Below, piece by piece: positions 60,782 to 64,000 of a stretch of 64,000 nt of DNA. The stretch is from contig JAJQHD010000057.1 of the NCBI GenBank assembly GCA_021199855.1, positions 186,001 through 250,000 of the forward strand, given 5' to 3'. Positions within the stretch are counted from its first letter, which is position 1, and each line of letters opens with the position of its first letter. This DNA comes from Oscillospiraceae bacterium. GTDB taxonomy: Bacteria > Bacillota > Clostridia > Oscillospirales > Ruminococcaceae. Made by a program: the position numbers and the translations under genes. Below the pieces are notes generated by a model. The model saw only the letters and a program-made list of their open reading frames with translations. It was not told the origin of the DNA and did not search any database.

Positions 60782-61819
60782 ATGACAAATAATCTGCAAA
60801 CTGTGACCGTTATTGATAATAATGGCAAGAAAGTTGGAACCACCTACCCGAAAAGGGCTCGTGGTCTTTGCAAAAAAGGTCGGGCGACGTTTGTCACCGA
60901 CAATATAATCCGTCTGACAGACAGCCCGATGTGTAATTCTAATAATGATTATACGGAGGAACTACCGATGGATTCTATCAATAATAACATCATCTCAGAA
61001 GCAACTGAAACCAATTACATCTTCTTCGACCCTCGCAAATGGATTCCGAATCCAGATAGCAATGACTCAAACGTCGTCGAGAGGTACTTCATCAAGTCGC
61101 CAATCGGTAATGGTATGACCGAAGTAATAACTCTTGGCAACTGGATGTATAACTGGTCCGAGATTATGCCGAAGGATTTTATCGCAGTCAAGCCGAACAC
61201 TGACTATGAGTTTGTTTTCTGGGCAAACGGCGGCGAGAACGACAGGGGAGACGCGTCTAACGAAATCTGTCAGTGCCATGTCTTGTTCCCGACAGTCACC
61301 GAAAACGGTGAACTTCTTTCAGGCTATGATGACAAGCTCGTCTTCAAGCTCAACCGTGACTTCATCGAGCCTTTGAAGCACCATAACGGCTGGCTTCTCT
61401 TCTCGATTCCGATTCATACGGGCGACAGTGAACTCATGCAAATAAGGTTTGTTTCAATGGGTGCTCCCTTTACGGTAATGCACGCTGACAAGCCGGAGGC
61501 GTATGCAGACCTTGAAGAAAACTTCGACCCTTATGCCGACAAGCGTCCTCAGCGCCACAACATCGTCTTCAAGGATGGCTTCCCGACAAATAAGTGGTAT
61601 TCGACAGCTAATCTTGCAAGCGAGTCCGAAAAGAAGGGTTCAAAGTCAAACGATTACGTCAGCAGATTCAGGCAGGAAATCCTTGACAGCATTGATATTG
61701 ATGTCGATGACATTGCCGATAACATAGCTGAAAGCATAGCAGGTGAAATCGACGCCGACGAAATTGCCGAGTCAATCGCTGCTTCTATTGAAGCCTCAAT
61801 CGCCAAGTATCTGAAATGA
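60782..61819 (+). CDS. Unknown protein with PLMP/RRXRR-like N-terminus and acidic C-terminal helix
   Basis: 345 residues. Residues 7-45 (TVIDNNGKKVG, then YPKRARGLCKKGRATFV and NIIRL) resemble the PLMP/RRXRR domain at the start of IscB-type proteins: a beta strand, KRAR-x-L-x-K-x-GRA helix and a strand. The middle part, about residues 75-280, is Trp/Phe/Asp-rich and may be a beta-sandwich. The last 45 residues are an amphipathic acidic helix with IADNIAESIAG/IAESIAASI repeats. No nuclease motif (RuvC, HNH) is visible. Single gene with its own promoter and terminator. Confidence 0.5.
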   Translation: MTNNLQTVTVIDNNGKKVGTTYPKRARGLCKKGRATFVTDNIIRLTDSPMCNSNNDYTEELPMDSINNNIISEATETNYIFFDPRKWIPNPDSNDSNVVERYFIKSPIGNGMTEVITLGNWMYNWSEIMPKDFIAVKPNTDYEFVFWANGGENDRGDASNEICQCHVLFPTVTENGELLSGYDDKLVFKLNRDFIEPLKHHNGWLLFSIPIHTGDSELMQIRFVSMGAPFTVMHADKPEAYADLEENFDPYADKRPQRHNIVFKDGFPTNKWYSTANLASESEKKGSKSNDYVSRFRQEILDSIDIDVDDIADNIAESIAGEIDADEIAESIAASIEASIAKYLK

Positions 61820-61832
61820 TAATTCGGTAGCA

Positions 61833-61864
61833 AAAAGCCCTTGCATGAAAATGCAAGGGCTTTT
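61833..61864. terminator. Bidirectional terminator
   Basis: AAAAGCCCTTGCAT-GAAA-ATGCAAGGGCTTTT, a perfect 14-bp stem shared by the converging genes at 60782 and 61869. Confidence 0.92.
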
Positions 61865-61868
61865 AAAA

Positions 61869-63035
61869 TTACAGGGCTGTTTTCTTCCAGAGCGTACTCG
61901 AAGCTCTCAGCTTCCCGACAATCTCTGTAATCATCTCGACAATGTAGTCGACATCTTCTATGGTGTTGTCTTCTGAGAGAGTAATCCTGAGTGCACCTTT
62001 TGCCCACTCATCAGAAAGTCCGATGGCTTTCAGAACATGCGACGGCTCGGTGTCGCCCGTGGTACAGGCAGACCCTGACGAAACGCAGATGCCCTTCATG
62101 TCAAGTAGCAGTGCAAGGCTTTCTCCTTCAATACCATAGAACGAGATATTCGCATTTCCGGGAAGTCGGTTCTCTCTGTCGCCATTGAGTCTTGTCATCT
62201 CAATCTTGAGAAGCCCGTCGATGAGCCTTTCTCTGAGGCTGAGAACATAATCCGAACGCTTCTCTATGCTGGTTGTGGCATCTAAAATCGCCTGCTTAAG
62301 CCCCATTATGTAAGGAACATTCTCCGTTCCGGCACGCTTGCCGGCTTCCTGCTTTCCGCCGTGAATAAACGATGGCAGATTAATGCCTTTACGAACCACA
62401 AGTGCCCCGATACCCTTGGGAGCATGAATCTTGTGCCCCGAAAGGGAGAGCATATCCACGCCCAGAGCCTTGAAATCGACGGGGATATTTCCGACAGCCT
62501 GTACTGCATCAGTATGCATGAGGACGCCGTATTCGTGGCAAATCTCCGTCATCTCGGAAACCTTCTGAATCGTTCCGATTTCGTTGTTCGCAAGCATCAC
62601 GCTCACAACCGTAACATCGCTTCCGATAGCTTTTTTCAAATCCTCCGGGTCGATAATTCCATTCTCGGGGCAGGGGAGATATGTAATCTCATAGCCCTTG
62701 GTTTTCAGATATTCGCAGGTCTTGAGAACTGCGTGGTGCTCTAATTTCGATGTAATAATTCTTTTCTTGCCTGTCAGCTCAACAGCCGACTTTATCGCCC
62801 AGTTGTCCGCCTCAGTTCCACATGAAGTGAAGAACACCTCGCCCGGTTCGGCACCCAAGCACTTTGCAATGTCCGCCCTTGCCTGTCTAACGGCTCTTGT
62901 CGCCGAAGTAGCAGGGGAGTAGAGCCCCGAAGGATTCGCAAAGTTCTCCTGAAACCACGGCATCATCGCATTCAGAACGCTGTCTGAAACCCTAGTCGTT
63001 GCGGCGTTGTCGGCATAGATATATCGCTTATCCAT
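61869..63035 (-). CDS. Cysteine desulfurase (NifS/IscS-like)
   Basis: 388 residues. PLP enzyme with [20 protein letters not shown] (PLP Lys) and [12 protein letters not shown] holding the catalytic Cys on the short NifS-type loop. It supplies persulfide sulfur, possibly for Fe-S clusters or tRNA thiolation, but no iscU or mnmA gene is adjacent. Overlaps the end of rnhA by 8 nt. Not close to the first copy at 55533, and only moderately similar to it. Confidence 0.92.
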   Translation of the reverse strand: MDKRYIYADNAATTRVSDSVLNAMMPWFQENFANPSGLYSPATSATRAVRQARADIAKCLGAEPGEVFFTSCGTEADNWAIKSAVELTGKKRIITSKLEHHAVLKTCEYLKTKGYEITYLPCPENGIIDPEDLKKAIGSDVTVVSVMLANNEIGTIQKVSEMTEICHEYGVLMHTDAVQAVGNIPVDFKALGVDMLSLSGHKIHAPKGIGALVVRKGINLPSFIHGGKQEAGKRAGTENVPYIMGLKQAILDATTSIEKRSDYVLSLRERLIDGLLKIEMTRLNGDRENRLPGNANISFYGIEGESLALLLDMKGICVSSGSACTTGDTEPSHVLKAIGLSDEWAKGALRITLSEDNTIEDVDYIVEMITEIVGKLRASSTLWKKTAL

Positions 63036-63483
63036 TCTTGAGCCCTTCTTTCAGCTTGGTATATGCTCCAACCGCCAGCCGGTCGCATCGTTCGTTTTCC
63101 GGATGTCCGGCATGACCTTTCACCCATACGAACTTTATATCGTGAATCTCATCGAGTTCAAGAAGCCTTTCCCACAGGTCGGAATTGAGAGCCGGCTTTT
63201 TGTCAGACTTAATCCAGCCGTTTTTCTTCCACGACTTCGCCCAGCCCTTAGTCATGCCGTTGACTAAATACTGAGAATCAGTCGTGAGAATAACTTTGCA
63301 CGGCTCATTCAATGCTTCGAGAGCAAAAACCGCCGCTGAAAGCTCCATCCGGTTATTCGTAGTGGACTTTTCCGCACCACTCATCTCTTTCTTAAAACCC
63401 TTATATTCGAGTATCGCACCCCAACCACCTGCACCCGGATTTCCCGAGCAAGCTCCGTCGGTGTATATATTAACAGTTTTCAA
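63028..63483 (-). CDS. rnhA: Ribonuclease HI
   Basis: 151 residues from a TTG at 63483 (GGTGAAG site); the open frame extends further but that part lies in the palindromic repeat and is not conserved. The four acidic catalytic residues are in [27 protein letters not shown] and ERCDRLA. The conserved His in [10 protein letters not shown] is present. It cleaves RNA in RNA-DNA hybrids. Overlaps the cysteine desulfurase gene by 8 nt. Confidence 0.92.
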   Translation of the reverse strand: MKTVNIYTDGACSGNPGAGGWGAILEYKGFKKEMSGAEKSTTNNRMELSAAVFALEALNEPCKVILTTDSQYLVNGMTKGWAKSWKKNGWIKSDKKPALNSDLWERLLELDEIHDIKFVWVKGHAGHPENERCDRLAVGAYTKLKEGLKNG

Positions 63484-63510
63484 ATCTTCACCATCCAAAT
63501 TGTAGTTTGA

Positions 63511-63617
63511 GCCACTAATGGCTCCCTTGTCAAGGGGAGCTGGCACGAAGTGCCTGAGGGGTGCTTCTTTCGCCAAGGGCGAAAGAAGCAAGTTTGGCGT
63601 CAGCCAAACTTCTTAAG
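63511..63617. repeat. Palindromic interspersed element with four hairpins
   Basis: Four consecutive hairpins: GGCTCCC...GGGGAGC, GGCAC-GAA-GTGCC, GCTTCTTTCGCC-AAG-GGCGAAAGAAGC (perfect 12-bp) and AAGTTTGGC-GTCA-GCCAAACTT (9-bp). It looks like a non-coding mobile-type repeat, related in layout to that at 17018. The rest of 63484-63668 holds nothing else I can identify. Confidence 0.6.
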
Positions 63618-63668
63618 GCTATTCTACCCCAAATCCTCCCCAACTTCAAGTCTTTCGTCAGAATTTCA

Positions 63669-63697
63669 TTGACACATTGCCTCAGCGGGTATATAAT
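63669..63697 (+). promoter_or_regulatory. Promoter of the serine hydrolase gene
   Basis: TTGACA (63669-63674), 17-bp spacer, TATAAT (63692-63697); ribosome site GGAGG before the ATG at 63731. Confidence 0.85.
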
Positions 63698-63730
63698 TGA
63701 ACCAGCTTAAATACTTCTTGGAGGTATACT

Positions 63731-64000
63731 ATGAACAATTACAAAGAAATAATGCGTCAGGAATGTGAAGACAATCGCTTTACTGCCGGCGTGAATATGC
63801 TCGTTCTTCAGAACGGCAAGGAGCTTATCTACGAGGATTTCGGCTACAGGGATATGGAGAATAAAGTTCCGTTCTCCCGTGACACTATTATGCGCCTTTA
63901 CTCAATGAGTAAGCCGATAACCGCCGCCGCAGTCATGATTTTAGCGGACAGGGGACTCCTCGACATCTCGAACTGCCTTTGCTGGTTCTTCCCTGGCTTC
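63731..64000 (+). CDS. Beta-lactamase-family serine hydrolase, N-terminal part (cut by window edge)
   Basis: The first 90 residues only, open to the window end. The sequence has a VLQNGKELIYEDFGYRD strand-turn, then MRLYSMSKPITAAAVMILAD, where S-M-S-K is the SxxK catalytic Ser/Lys of class C beta-lactamase/esterase-type proteins (PF00144). No signal peptide is visible. The function (esterase, carboxypeptidase, other) is not determined. Confidence 0.88.
   Translation, partial: MNNYKEIMRQECEDNRFTAGVNMLVLQNGKELIYEDFGYRDMENKVPFSRDTIMRLYSMSKPITAAAVMILADRGLLDISNCLCWFFPGF

Overview
The window looks like a chromosome segment of a Gram-positive, endospore-forming (or recently spore-forming) member of the Clostridia, most likely the Ruminococcaceae/Oscillospiraceae. 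The reasons are: cotJABC, a SpoIIE-like phosphatase, GerW (YtfJ), a SpoIID-like protein and a SpoIVFB-like M50 protease; the tandem glgC-glgD pair; type III glutamine synthetase; an ammonium channel fused to a PII domain; a T-box leader; class B sortases; and strong TTGACA-N17-TATAAT promoters. No prophage, insertion sequence or CRISPR array is visible. TGA, TAA and TAG all end normal genes, so the code is standard. The species assignment is inference only.

Layout. 0-6.6 kb: 5' end of uxaC, a RadC-like protein, a BlaI/BlaR1-type sensing locus with two paralogous M56 receptors and a free secreted sensor-like lipoprotein, and a DUF4160/DUF2442 pair. 6.6-9.5 kb: cotJABC and a SpoIIE-like phosphatase whose promoter carries Spo0A-type boxes. 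9.5-15.5 kb: glgB-glgC-glgD-glgA glycogen synthesis operon. 15.6-29.4 kb: trkA and a frameshifted trkH, ksgA, rpmB, M50 protease, scpA-scpB, DUF2953-gerW-dacF, rluB, nicotinate phosphoribosyltransferase with two membrane proteins, two tRNAs, an XRE regulator and a NUDIX hydrolase. 29.4-37 kb: M16C peptidase, a putative nuclease-like protein, a LysR regulator and a methionine-type ABC importer (metQ-metN-metI). 37-44.3 kb: a YhbD-like regulator with a bactofilin-like protein, then a nitrogen cluster of glnN, amt-PII and asnB. 44.3-56.7 kb, minus strand: C39-like peptidases, nnrD/acpS, an SDR enzyme, a cell-surface block (transglutaminase-like, SpoIID-like, two class B sortases), pncC, thiI and a cysteine desulfurase. 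56.8-64 kb: hemW, a PIN-domain pair, an ABC exporter, an odd protein with a PLMP/RRXRR-like N-terminus, a second cysteine desulfurase, rnhA and the start of a serine hydrolase.

The most striking observation is metQ. After its lipoprotein signal peptide, the encoded protein has the usual C-terminal half of MetQ first, then a linker, then the usual N-terminal half, so the gene appears circularly permuted. The reading frame is also cut by a TAG codon 31 codons before a TAA that would complete the permuted domain. Other unusual features are a T-box ahead of asnB that appears to act on translation by sequestering the ribosome binding site, a class B sortase with a lipobox, a perfect 19-bp inverted repeat over the yhbD-like promoter, an attenuator-like hairpin in the glnN leader, and two paralogous M56 receptors with nearly identical peptidase-domain DNA but unrelated sensor domains.

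The nitrogen genes form a functional unit: ammonium uptake and PII sensing, glutamine synthesis, then amidation of aspartate, with the last step apparently controlled by tRNA-Asn charging. Three genes carry single lesions (trkH frameshift, metQ TAG, one C39 paralogue TGA). These may be real decay or errors of a metagenomic assembly; raw reads would decide.
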